A program made the translations under genes and the position numbers. Below the pieces are notes generated by a model. It was given only the letters and a program-made list of their open reading frames with translations. It had not been told where the DNA came from and made no database searches. A DNA stretch of 64,000 nt from Panagrolaimus kolymaensis (lineage: Eukaryota; Nematoda; Chromadorea; Rhabditida; Panagrolaimidae), in NCBI GenBank assembly GCA_028622995.1, contig JAJQJQ010000055.1:620001-684000 (forward strand), read 5' to 3'. Within the stretch, counting starts at the first letter, position 1. Every line of letters begins with the position of its first letter. Of this stretch, positions 46,016 through 58,817 are shown one piece after another.

Positions 46016-49000
46016 AATCTTCCAACGCCGCCGCTCTTCTTTTTTTAACTCACTCGCAAAAAAAACTTTACAAAAATGATCAATGATTCTCATTGTAAAT
46101 AATCTTTTTTTGGTACTCTACTTTTTTACCCTATTTTTTTATTTAAGTTTGATTATGTATGCCTTTATTTTTATTATTATCTTTTTTCCATGCTGCCTTT
46201 TTAATGATTTTGTTTTTTGTTTATTCCATTACTATGCCATTTTTTTGATTATTATAAACTTTGAAAAACGAATCAAATGTTTTTGGGGATGTGGATAAGA
46301 GCGCCAAAAAAAACATTGGCTTTTCTGGCAAACAGCGTTTTGTTTGGTGAATTTTCTTAGTTGAAACTATAATTATTGCTGATTCGATTTGACAATGAAG
46401 AAAATTAATTTGAACAAGAAATGGCGCCAAAAAAATGGGCTTTGTTTGTACAACTTTTCTTGCTTTTTTCTCCACCTTGAATTTCGGCCATTGTTGGTTG
46501 GATTGGATAAAAAACATTGGAAATAGGAGACAATAAAAAAAGGTTTTTGTGAGGATAACTTATTTAAATTTTTTCAATCTGTACTTTTGCTAAATTAGAT
46601 GGAATTTGGCGCTTTTTTGTTTTGAAAATGAAGTGAAGCTCTTTCGCATATAGCTTTAAAGTTTTCTCTAATTTTAATCAATGTTTTGATATTTGTTTAT
46701 AATAGTGAACAGCAAAGATCTTCTTAAAACACTCAAGATTTTTATTGTCCTTAAAAAAGTTTTTCATGGCCTTTATTAATTAACAAAAATTATGGATGAG
46801 AAAATATGAAAAAACTGTAACTATCCGCTCAGTTTAGATAGTCTTCTTTGATACAACTTTGAGCATTTCCTTCCTATAATTCAAATAATAACATTTGACC
46901 ATACTGGAACCCGATTATCCGATAAATACCAAACGCTTTGTAAATGTGTAACGTTCGAAATTTGTCATACGATTCAACTATTTAATTATATTTTTGCTTG
47001 AGCCGAGGAAAATTGAAAGCAATAAAGATTAATCCAAAATTTAAAAAAAGTTGAGCTAAAAAAATATTTTTATCGATGCGGAACCAATGAACACATATTT
47101 TAAATTTTTTATTAATCTTCTTTTTTACATACTGTATTAAACCAAAAAACAAAAAAAAATTATTTTCATGTAAAACAAAATGTTTTTCTCCCCCAAAAAA
47201 AGTAACAAATAATAATAAAAAACTTGATTTATTTGATTGAGCAAAAATCAACTACAAATTTTCTTTTGTGTCTGTTTACCCAATTCCCAATTTCTATTTC
47301 CACCTTGCAATCACAATCATCACTTTTTATTATTTTCCATGTTACAGTAAAAAACCAATCCTTTTGTGATGGCTGTGAACTACGAAACAAAGAAAATAAA
47401 AAAACTCTTTTATTTTGGTCTTTACACGTTGTTGGTTTTTTGTTTTTTTCTTTGGTGAACGAACAACGAAGGAACAAAAAGTTTATTTTAGTCCATAATT
47501 TTGCAATATATTTTTTTAGTTTTTTTAGTTCAACTTCAACACAACACGTCAAAAATCATGTTCTTAAAAAAATAGTGGAAAAATAAAGGGAGTAAAAACA
47601 ATATGCAGCAGCAAAGATCACAAATAGACACATACTTTCATACATTACGGGTTGTTGGTTAACTTCGTGATGGTGCATCAAAATGAATTTTATGTCTATT
47701 TTCTTCTCTTTCTCTTTTCTGTGTATTTTTTTCCCGTAAAAATAGACTAATCTTTTCTTCTTTTTTTTTTTTCGTCGTCGTCGATTTTATTTTGATTTTT
47801 TTGATTAGTTTAATTAATGCAAATTATTATAAGCACTTTTATATTTAATCTGAAAAAGATTGAAGAAAGATATATAAAAATACCATGAATCGAAAACACA
47901 AAGTCTTCAGTAAAAAGATAAAAAAAAATTATGAAAGATCAAGGAAGATAAATTTTATATATGCATATTAAAAACGAGATTATAAAGACAAATGAAAATC
48001 TCTCGTCTACTTTTAGAAATAAAAATAGAAAAAAAGAAGAAGAAAATTTGCATTTTATAGAAGAAAAAAATATTGTTGCCAAGCATTTTTCTTGTTGCTA
48101 AAAGTTTTCTGAAACTTCAAAGTCATAAAAAAACTATTTTTTTGGAATATTTATCCAAGCTTTTTTCGAGGGGGTTGAAGTTTGCTTTAAAGCTTTAAAG
48201 TTCATCTTTTAAAACATTCGTCGTCGGTCCAAAAAAAAATATTTCCATGACATTTAAAAATGAACTTTTGATATCCGATATCAGAGTATTATATTTCAAT
48301 AAAAGTCAAAGGCATGAAGGCCAAAAAGAAAGAAAAGATGATTCAGATAATTGCTTCCAAAAGATTCAAGAAGTCCAAAAATATTTTTAAGCAAAAAAAC
48401 AATGATGCTATTTGGCTCATCTTTTTTCTTTATTTTTTCTTTTATGGGTTGCTTCTTTATTTTTAAAGAAAAAAAAACATGAGTCTGCTAATAACATTTT
48501 TTTAGCTTTAAACTGTAAATATTTCAAAATTCTCGAACATTTTTTTCCATATTTTTTTTTTGCAAAACTTTTTTTCTAGAATAACTTTTCATAAATTTTC
48601 TTTCTCAATTTTTTTTTCATTTACGTCGTAATTATTTTTGATGCTTTAAATAATAATTATTATTTTTTATTAACATCATCATCATTTTTTTCTTCTTCTC
48701 TCAAGCATGTAATTTTCATTTTTTCATCAACGTAGTTTTATTTAAAAAAACTTTTTTTTTTGATTAAAAAATATTCTTTTACTCTTTATTTTTTTCGTTA
48801 ACGGTAATTTGGTTCATCGAAGACCGAAAAAATTTTCTTCGCCACAAAAATAATTGTATAACTATAAATTACTTGAGTTGTTGTTATTCTTGTTTTTTGT
48901 AGTTAAAATTTAGAATACAATTATTTTGACGCAAAAAAAAAAAAACAGAAATAAAATAGAAAAATGGAGTAAAGCGAAAAAAACGAAGAAAAAGAAATAT

Positions 49001-52000
49001 GCGTTGGCAAGAAAAAAAATATAGAAAATTAACAGCAGCTTATTCTTGGAAAAGGTTAGGCTATTGAATAGTTAATTATATTTTTTATTTTTTTATTGTT
49101 TTTTTACTATGACCAAGCTACACATGCCCAGGAGGTTGTAGTTGTCAAGATGCAAAATAAAAAAACAGCAGGAGACAGAAATTAGATTTGTGCTCTAGCA
49201 TTTTTTGAGTTTTTATCTTTTGCTTTTTTAATATTCAAAAAAGTTGGTGAAATCTTTGAAGCTTGAAACATTGGAGTAGTTTTTATTAATTAACTTTTTC
49301 AGTTGCAGGCAGCATAAATTAATAAATTTTTTATGAATAATTAAAATTAACCATAAATCAACTTGAATTAACATTTTTTTTCTGCATAAAATTCATTGAT
49401 GCTAATAAAAACTTTTTTTATTCTCAAAAATTTTACTTTTTTTTATGTTTTTTTTAACGACAATTTTTTTTAATATATTTCATTTAAAAATAGCATGTCA
49501 AACTTTTTTATTTTTATTTAATGCAAAAGCAAGTCTTTCTTCCATTTTATTTTTCTGCAAAAAAAAAATATTTTTTTCAAATCAACCCGTCGCCGACGAC
49601 CCTTTTTTTCTTTTTTTCTTGGTTGCACTCATTTTCTTCGACAGGCTACATACGAGTTTATTGTGGATGATCAAATTTTTGGGGGAGGGAAGGATTACGG
49701 TAGCGCGATTTTTTTCTGTCTTTCTTTCTTGGTTGCTTCCATTTTTTCAATGATCATTCATTTATTAAAGAAAAGAAGAAAAGAAGGTGGAAGAAAAGAA
49801 AGAAAGAAAAAATGAAGCGTATCCCGATTTTTCTTAAACAAATATAACAAAAATGAGCAAAGTCGAATAACATAAAATTTATTTTTATATCTTATATTTT
49901 TTTTCTATCTTAGGAGAGAAAGAGAGAAAGGTCGATGAAATGAGACTCTCTGCAAAATCTAAATCTTAAAAATTAAAAAAATATTATGCGAATATTTTTA
50001 TTTTGGGTGACGTTAGTCGTCTGCTTTTATAAAATTTAACTTTTTTTTCCATTCAATTTTTTTTTTTGCGCACATCCTCATTATCGATGACGAAGGTAAT
50101 GTGAATGGAATAGTTAGGCGGCGGTGGTGGAGGCAAAAAAAAAATCAAAGAAAAGCTGTGTCTTATTTTTTTGTGCTCAGCTTGAAGCAACCGAGTAACC
50201 CCGAACTTTGTACTTTAGACCATCGCCGCCGCGTGTATTTTAAATCTTTATGTATTCTATTTTTCTGTCGATTCGACTGTCTTCGAAGAAAAAAAGATAC
50301 ACCTACTTTTTATGCGCGAAATAAAAAAAATAAATAAAAAGCAACATTCATTATTTTTTCTTGGTTTAAAAAATAAATATTTTTTTGAGGATAAAAAAAA
50401 GAGGGAAGAATAGAATAATTTGAGTAAGCAAAGATCTTTTTTTAGCTCTGAATTAAAATAAAATTATCTGCTTTAATTTATTTTATTTATTCTCAAAAAA
50501 AAGGTAGGCGCTAAAAAATTATTTTAAAAAAGCTGACGATAGAAGAAATTTTTTCTCGGACATTTTTTACTCAAAAATATTCATACACCTTCTTCTCACT
50601 CTTTTTTCTTTCTCCCACCTTCTTTTTTTCCCAACGCTTGCAAATAATTTTTTTCCCTTTCCCATACAGTAGAAGGGAAACAAAAAATTCTGACGTGGTT
50701 TTTTTGATCTTGCTGATACCTTTGGTCGTCGTCGGATACTCAAATAATAATGGAAAACATGGAAATGGTACCGCCTAAAAAATTTTTTTTTCAACGCTGA
50801 GAGATACATGAATTTCGAACTCTTTTGGTCTGTTTGCGTCGAGTGATCAGCAACTATATCAAACTAGTGTGGTGCTCTTTAATTTTCTTTTTCTTTTTTG
50901 GACACAAAAAAATAAAAATAAAAATAAAACAAATTTATTTATGTTGTTCATCGTTTCTATTATTATTTTTTCTTCTTTTTATTTTTTTACTGAAGTTTGG
51001 CTACTCTTATTATTGTTTTTTTATTTTGTTTTTTGGTTGGCTTTTGTAAAAAAAGGAATAAAAGTTGGAGGAGGAGGGATGTGAAATATAAAATATAAAA
51101 TAGCGTGATGTATGTCTATGGGAACCAACCAACAGAAGAAAAGCAAGGGTATAAAAGTGCAAAAATGCAACGAGAGAGAGAGTCTCATCGTAAATAATAT
51201 TTTTTTCACATAATGTTAATTACTAGTTACTACTACTTTTTTTTTCTATGTTGTATTTAGCGTCGATTTTTCCTTTTAATAAAAGTAGTAAAGTATTTTA
51301 GTTCGATGGTACAAAAGTATAAAAAAGCCTAAAAAAGGCTACAAATTTTTCGATGGTTTTTTACACTTTTTTCTTCTTCAAAAACTGCTCTTTGAATTTA
51401 AATTTAAGAATTTATGCTTCATTTTTACTTTTATTAATTTGAATGTACTTTTTTTGATAAATTCAGTTTTAGTATTTCCTTTCCTTTAGAATTTTTCTTT
51501 TATACTTTATGGGTAAATAATGCTTATTAGTGTTACGCATTTTTGTTGTTGGTAAACTACACTTTAATGGCGTGGCGGGGCATAAGGAAATAAATGGAGG
51601 GAATTAGCTTGGAAGGGGAAAATAAGAATTTCGTTGTTGTGAAAAAAAATTAAATTAATTCATTAATAAAAATAAATATACCTTTGAATTTTTGCTTTTT
51701 GCTAATCGAATGTACTTTCGTACTAAGATCACATAATAAAATAATAACTTTTTGAGTTGTAAATCGCCTACACACACCAAAGTCAAATGTCAAAGCCCCG
51801 AAATTACAAATTGGTAAATTAACTTATTTTTTATTTTATTAACAAGTACCTACTTTTTTTTTTGCTAAAGTCAGGAGAAGCAATATGTGTAGGCGAAAAA
51901 AGTAAAAAAAAAATTGAATTAAAAATTTTATATTTGGTTGTAGTTTCATTTTTTGCCTTCAACCACTTTCAAACTTACAACCTTTAAAATAAACTGAAGT

Positions 52001-54667
52001 GCCTATTAGCGGAGAGCGTGAGTAAAGTTTATTTCATGCTCATTAATCTCCAAAGTTTCCAATGTTTTATGTTGCTTTTTCTTTTAAAGTTTAGTTTTAT
52101 TTTAGTTTTTGTACTTTTTTTATTTTAATTTTTTCTAAGATTCTTAAGGTAATAATGCCTTCCCATAAATTTTTTCTTAATGTGTTTTGAAAAAAGAGAA
52201 ATAAAACTAGGTTTTGTTTTTGAGTGCTAAAATAAATCTACCTTTATCCCGAATAAATAAAAAACTTTTTTTTGCAAACTTATTTTTTGCAGAAAAACAA
52301 CAAAAACTCTATCAATCTAGCTTGCTTTGCACAAACTAGCTTCTCTTACTTCTTTTTCTTCTTCCACCAAAAATTAACGACGACGACAAAATAAAACAAC
52401 AACCAACCAACCACCACCGACGCCTCCTACTGTAATAGCATCAGCAATCAGCTTTTAGATCACTTTTTTTTCTTTTTTTCTTTCTTTTTATATTCAAACA
52501 TATTTTTCTTTTTCATTTTTCTCGCTAGCGTTGATGTTGTTAAACAACACCAGCAACACAAACTATTTTTAAATGTATGTATGTCTCAGTGATCTGTGGT
52601 GCATGTCTGTCATCCATTTTCATCGCCGCTCTTCATTCCTCCTAAAAAAATTTTTTTTGTTTGAATGATGATTTTTAGTGCGAACGAACAACAAACGCCG
52701 ACGACAAACTCCCAAACAAATTTTTTATTTTCTTTTTCTCTTTTTTTTACTTCTTCTTTTTTTCCTTTTACGCAAAAAAAAAATATTGAAAGGAAGAGGA
52801 AGAAGGCAAGCAAACTTCACCTGGAACGCGCAAAATATAAAACAAAAATATGCATAGCTGCAGCAAGAAGCAGCCCCAAACAAAGCTTCTTCCTTTTCTT
52901 CAATTTTATTTTCTACGTCTGCTTTTAGTCAGTCAGTAATATTTTCACATTTATTCCCATGTTTTCTCAACACACATACTCTTCCTCCAAAAAAAAGCCG
53001 CGTGTAAGTAATGTTCGTTCATTTTTTAACTGCCACATTTTTAATATATTTTTTTTACTTCTTTTTTTGATGGCTTTTCCTTTTTTTTCCATAGTTTGCG
53101 TCTTTTTTAGGACTCCATAAAAAAAATATATGCAAAGTTAACAAAGTACTCTCTCACTCACTCATATCTCTAACTTCCCTTTTTTTAACTTTTTTTTCGG
53201 TCAACGTGTTCGCAACTAAAAATTTGAAAAAATACTCTAAAGTTAAGTTGAGAGAAAAAAAAATGTTAGTGCGTATATTTTTTTTTCACTTCTTTTTTTT
53301 TGACTTGGTTTTTTCTCGTAACGCATGCCTCACTTTTATTTTATTTTATTTTTTAAATAAAAGAAAAAACAGGACTAAAATAAAATAAAATAAACCAAGT
53401 TGTCGAGGCTACATACATACGAGAGCGTGTGCAACAACCTGAAATGAGCCGCTGCGACTCGACATCATTGAATTAATTTAGAATAGAAAAAAAAGTGATT
53501 ATAGTCGATAGTATTGATGATGATCGGGAGGAAGAGAAAAAAAGGATTTGTGTTTCTAATTTTCGCTACTTTATTTTTTTCTCGTTTTATTCAATTTTTT
53601 TATGTTTTTAGCATGATCGATTCTCACTTTTTTAGTCTTTGTGCGTGATCCTTTTTTTTCATTTTGTTCACTTTCAACTCTCGTCTTTTTTTTTGTTAAA
53701 TTTTTTGTTAAGAAAATAACACGTTTAGAAATAGATAGTTAAAACTAAGAAAATATTCAAACACCATGGAATTAACCTATTTTCCATATTTTTTCCTGGG
53801 CAAAGAGCACTACGCTTTATCATTTCTCTATTTTTTCCTCTTTGCTTTAAAGCTTTTGTAGCCTTTTTTCATCAAATCTTTCTTAATTTTTTTTTTCAAC
53901 ACATTAAAATAATTCTCTGCGAGGTGATAGATACACTGCCGCCAAACTGATAAGAAGAAGAAGTGAAGAGAAAAAAAATTAACTTTCATATTTATTTCTG
54001 CTGTAGTTTGTGTTTCGTTTCCTTTCATTTCATTGATTTGTTCATGCGTATTTTTTTTCTTTTCCACATTCTTTACTTTTTTTCTCGATGAAAAGTGAAA
54101 ACCATGTATTTTCTTGTTTTATTCTTGAACGGCGTTCTTTTAACCCACGCTCTATACCCCAAATTTTTTGTCTTCATTTATTATTTTTCTTGTTTTCGAC
54201 TGATCAAACTCGTCACCTTTATTTCATTTTTTCGTTGTCGTCGTAGTCGCCACCGACCACCGACGTGTTGCACTTTTAATTCGTTTATTCACTTTTTTTC
54301 TTCTTTCTTTCGCGTGTGTTTTTCATTCAATTTCCTTCCTCCAACAAGATTTTTTTCCGTTTTCTTGTATTTATTTCATTGTATATCGATTTTTTCTTTT
54401 CTTTCTTTTTTTTAAGGCGAGTACGCGTTAATTTGAATTTCTCGCTTGTCCTTTTTCTTTCACTTTTTTCCTCCAATAAAAATTACCTCTCGCGACTGGC
54501 GCTTATTTCTCACGTGCCTTAGCTAATATATATAATTTTATTTTCTTATTTTTATAGAGCAACAAAATTACCATTATTTTTGATTTACAACGAAAACAAA
54601 CACCACAACTACTGCCAAGCCACCCATTAAAAATAACAAAATTTCACCATATGAAAAATTATTAGTT
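46016..54667. other. 8.6-kb gene-poor region before the nuclear receptor
   Basis: Long runs of T and A broken by short CGACGA or CACCACC clusters (for example near 47770, 52375-52430 and 54235). The frames listed on either strand are low-complexity Phe/Lys/Leu strings without splice signals or domains. TATTTTTATAG ending at 54558 is an acceptor for a 5' UTR exon of the downstream receptor gene, so part of this region may be a long 5' intron. I see no tRNA, rRNA or transposon ends. Confidence 0.55.
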
Positions 54668-57600
54668 ATGAATGCTTCCGCAGTTGCGGCACAGCAACAG
54701 CAACAACATCAACAAACAACAGCAGATTTACATTTTGCTGCTACAAAAGTTATTGAACAACAGCAACTTAATGCTTCATATATGGTTTCAGCATTATTTT
54801 CTCAACATCAACAAAATCAACAAATTCAACAACAAAACGACGCAGTAGCAGCAAATAATTTTTTTATTAATAATATTAATTCTTCTGTTACTTCGATGGA
54901 TCAACAACAAAATATATTAAATAATTGTACCACTCCATCTTCATCGATCTCATCTTTATCGACGCCCTCGTGTTCATCAGCAAATTTATTTCAACAATCA
55001 CAACAACAAAATAATAAAGATTCCCCTTCGATATTATTTAACGGGCAACAATTTAATACTCTCGCCACGAATTTACAAAATCATTTAAATCAAGTTTCTT
55101 CATCGTTGTCGCCAGATATGCAGCAACAACAACAAAATTCAAATTTGGCAGCTAGAAATAATTCAAATCCTTGTTTAATTAATTTTCCAGTTATGTTATT
55201 AACTATGCCTTCCACGAGTGATCCAAATGCAGCTGCGGCATATATGATTAATCAACATCAGCAACATCAAGCCGCCCAGCAACAAGCTCAGCAGCAACAG
55301 CAACAACAAGTCCAACAAAATCAGGCGGTGATGATGCAACAATTAGCTGCTGCGAATGCAAATGCAAATGCAAATAATGCTAAAGCAAAATCGATATCGG
55401 TGTCGGTGGCTGTCGTAAATCATCAAATAATTTCCCCACCCCAAGAAAATCATGGAGTTTTGCAATTACCCGCAGTTCCCAAATGTTCGATATGTGGCGC
55501 CGATTCCACTGGGATTCATTTTGGTGTTGAAGCTTGTGCAGCATGTTCAGCATTTTTTCGAAGAACTGTAGTTTTAAGTAAAAATTATGTTTGTCCCAAA
55601 GATGGTAAATGCTCTTTTAATCATGGTAAGTTTTTTTTAAATTTGCATATATTTTTCTACTAATTTCTAATCCTACAAATTTGAATTTGCAAAAACCAGA
55701 TTTAACAATCTGTGTTGTAAGATTTTATTTATATATTTTTTTGCGAAATTAGCTTGATTTTAAATTTTTATTGTTTAAAAAAACAAGCTTTTTTGATTTT
55801 TTTAATTTGTTAAATCCAGTTTAAGAATTTATTTAATAAAAATTTGAAGAAACAAATAAATATTTAAGATTTAATGTTTCTTGCTTTTTTTTCAGATTCT
55901 CCTACGGGTCAAAAATGTCGTTCATGCCGATTTAAAAAATGTTTAGAAGTTGGAATGGATCGAAATGGTAAGAATTAATATTAAAAGGTCAAAATAAACA
56001 CAACCCAGCAAAAAATAAACAAAAAACAAACAGAGGAGGAAGCAGCAGACATCAGTACCAAAAAAAATATCATCATCACATGTGAATGCTGATGATGATG
56101 GTAGATAGATTAAACAAACACAAACATTTTTCGATAATAAAAAAAATTAAAAAGATTTTTTTTGGTTGATGAAAAAAAAATTTGCTGAAAAGCATGTGAA
56201 AAAAAGGAAGCAATAAAAAAGTTCTTTTTTTGAGACCAAAAAAGCACACGAAAGAGAAAATCAATAAAACAAGGTTTATATTTAAATGTTTTTTCAGCTG
56301 TGCAACATCGTCGAGATGCAATAGGAAAATATTCATCTGCGGTTAAACGAGAATGTTCAAGCCCAACTGGAGCTTCAGGTAAGCAAGCAAGCAGACGACG
56401 ATAGATAAAAAAATACACAACTGCAAAGTAACTTTTTTCAGAAGTAAATTACCCCCAAAATAATATTCAATCGGATCAAGCTTTAAGTCCACCAACACCA
56501 AAATCTCCAAAATTATCCGTGCCTCAGCAAACGGTGATCGATGAATTAACTGAACATTATAATCTCTTAAATCAACGAAGAAAAATATTTTATTGTAATA
56601 CTTCGGTGGCGGCGCTGTTTGAAAATGAAGAGCTGGTTGGTCCTGAAAATATTATGGTTGTTAAGCACTTTCTTCTTCCCTACTATAATATTATTTTTTT
56701 TTAATTAGATTTTGGAGATTTGGAAATTGTATCATCGAGTCAAGTGGAAAAAAAAGAAGATTAGTTAAAAAATGTTCTTTGGCATAGGGAAACATTGACC
56801 AAGAAAAATAGAAATCAAAAAAAAATTTGAATACCACGCGATCGATACAATTTCTTCTCCAAAATAGTCTAATAAAAACAACCCTTTAACCCTTAGTAAA
56901 TTTTTTGTGGAGTGGTGTCAAAAAATTTGTAAATTAATTCGTATATATATTTTTAGTATTATTTTCTTCTCTCTTCTCTCTACCCCCACCTCTAAATTCA
57001 CCACTCCTAATTACTTTTAAATCTTTCTGTGTTCGTAGTATCGTTGTTCAGTGATTAGTCCCTTTATTGCTTAGCACAAAAAAACTTTTTTTGTCTATAG
57101 TTTTAACTAACAAGAAAAATTTTAATTTCAGGAATTTCATGAACTTGATAATTTTGGTGATTGTATGTTTCAACTATATAGAGTGGAACCAAGATTATGC
57201 GTGGAATTTATCAATAAAAATCGATTTTTATCTGGATTATCAAGCGCTGAAAAGGTTTTATTCTGAAAGTTTTAAAATTTGGTTTTAATCCTTTAAGTTT
57301 TTAGAAAAAGATTTTAACCAATTTTGTTTTGCATTTTCAAGCCGTCGAAGAACCATACCTAACATGGAAATTTGGGGGAGCTGATTGTAATCGATTTTGG
57401 GTTATGCCTAATCGAACTTATATCGATTTTGATCGAGCTGAACATTATTTCGATCAAAATAAAGCAATAATGAAAGAATTAAATTTGGATAAAAAATCTG
57501 CTATAAGGTAACTTTATTATCGTGGCAGTACTAAAAACATTAAATCAATGGTTTTTTTAAATTTTAGGTTATTCCAACCTTCATTTGCCCATGCTATGGA

Positions 57601-58163
57601 AACAATAGGTTCCAAAATGGCTAGCATAAATTTGAGTAAACAAGAAATGGTCTGCCTCATAGGTTTTGTACTTTTTGATCCAAGTAAGCTTCTTTTCCAT
57701 TTATTTTTTTGAAAAATTTACATATTTTCTGCTTTTACCTTCCATTTTTTGATAAGAAAATTTGCATAATTTAATTTTAACAATTTTAGCTATCGAAGGA
57801 ATAGACCTAAAAACTCAAGAATGCCTTCAACAAACACGAAATTTATTATTAAAAGAAATGATGGCCTTTTATGATAGTATTGGAGATGATGGAGAATTAC
57901 GTTTGGCTCATGTAATTCTCGTGATGTCTGGAATAAAGGTGCATGCACAAAAAACGAGAGAAAATATGCAAATGCTTAAATTTTTTGATATTATTCCACG
58001 AGATCGATTATTTGATGAAATATGCGGTTTAAATGGAAATGAAACTAATACTCGAGTTGATCGAGTTTCATTTGCATCAACTACAAACGCTTCAACTCCA
58101 TCCAGTCAAACATCGAATACCACAAATACTACACCCATTGGATCCATTCCAGGCCTTGAATAA
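54668..58163 (+). CDS. Nuclear hormone receptor with long polyglutamine N-terminus
   Basis: Eight exons (54668-55625, 55896-55967, 56298-56378, 56442-56656, 57132-57254, 57305-57507, 57568-57683, 57790-58163), 713 residues. Residues 1-255 are Gln/Asn/Ala/Ser-rich, a likely activation or low-complexity region. The DNA-binding domain (about 273-350) starts [18 protein letters not shown], with P box CAACSAFF and second zinc module CPKDGKC...[14 protein letters not shown]. This P box is the variant seen in nematode supplementary NHRs (compare CAACAAFF), not CEGCKGFF. The ligand-binding domain occupies about 405-660, ending FDEICGL where helix 12 is expected. A Thr/Ser tail follows. The end of exon 4 (ATG|GTTGTT) is the least certain junction, but phases close exactly. 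Confidence 0.85.
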
Positions 58164-58817
58164 ATAAACATATCATTGTGAAAAACAAAAGTTAAATCGT
58201 CCAAAAAATATAATTTTCGTGCCAGAAACAAGCAAAATCCAAGAAGCAGACGATAAATTATAAAACCCTGCTTTTTCCATGATTGGTTATTTTTGGTTTT
58301 GTTTTAAAATATCACTTTTTTACGCATTGTTTTTTTCCCTTTTTTTAAGACGGGTTTATTTGTAAATAATGGTTTTGATTATACAAAAAAATATTAATTT
58401 TAAAACGTTTGTTTCTTCAGCCTCCAAATCTCATCACAAAAAATATAAATTTATATTCCTCTTTTTTATCTGTGTATTTCTAATTTTTTTGTTGTTTATT
58501 TGTTGTAAAAATGAAAAACGAGTAATAAAAACTTTTCATAAAAATTTTTTGTTGTTAAAAATAAAGCAACTAAAAAGTTAAATGGGCACACTTAAACATT
58601 TTCTATGTTCACAAAGTTTTTACGTTTCAAAAATTCCAAATATTAGATTTTATTGTTGGCTATTATTATTACTGATATCATCATCACAAATTTTTTTAAA
58701 AAAGATATATAAATGTTGTTATTGCACAAAAAACAGGTAATTGAAGTTTCCACTTCGAGAGCAAAAATTCCTTTTCATTGTAAAGTTTTCACTTTGAGGC
58801 CGAAATTAATTTTGACT
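58164..58817. other. 3' intergenic gap
   Basis: 654 bp between convergent stops of the nuclear receptor and phosphatase genes. It includes a 70-codon low-complexity frame that I do not support. It will hold both 3' UTRs. Confidence 0.5.

Noticed and set aside
47224..47586. Overlapping frames of 107 and 120 codons on opposite strands
   Set aside because: Both are homopolymer-driven, neither has a motif, and they are antisense to each other.
49445..49753. 102-codon Phe-rich frame in the gene-poor region
   Set aside because: Derived from T-runs, with no splice context or domain.
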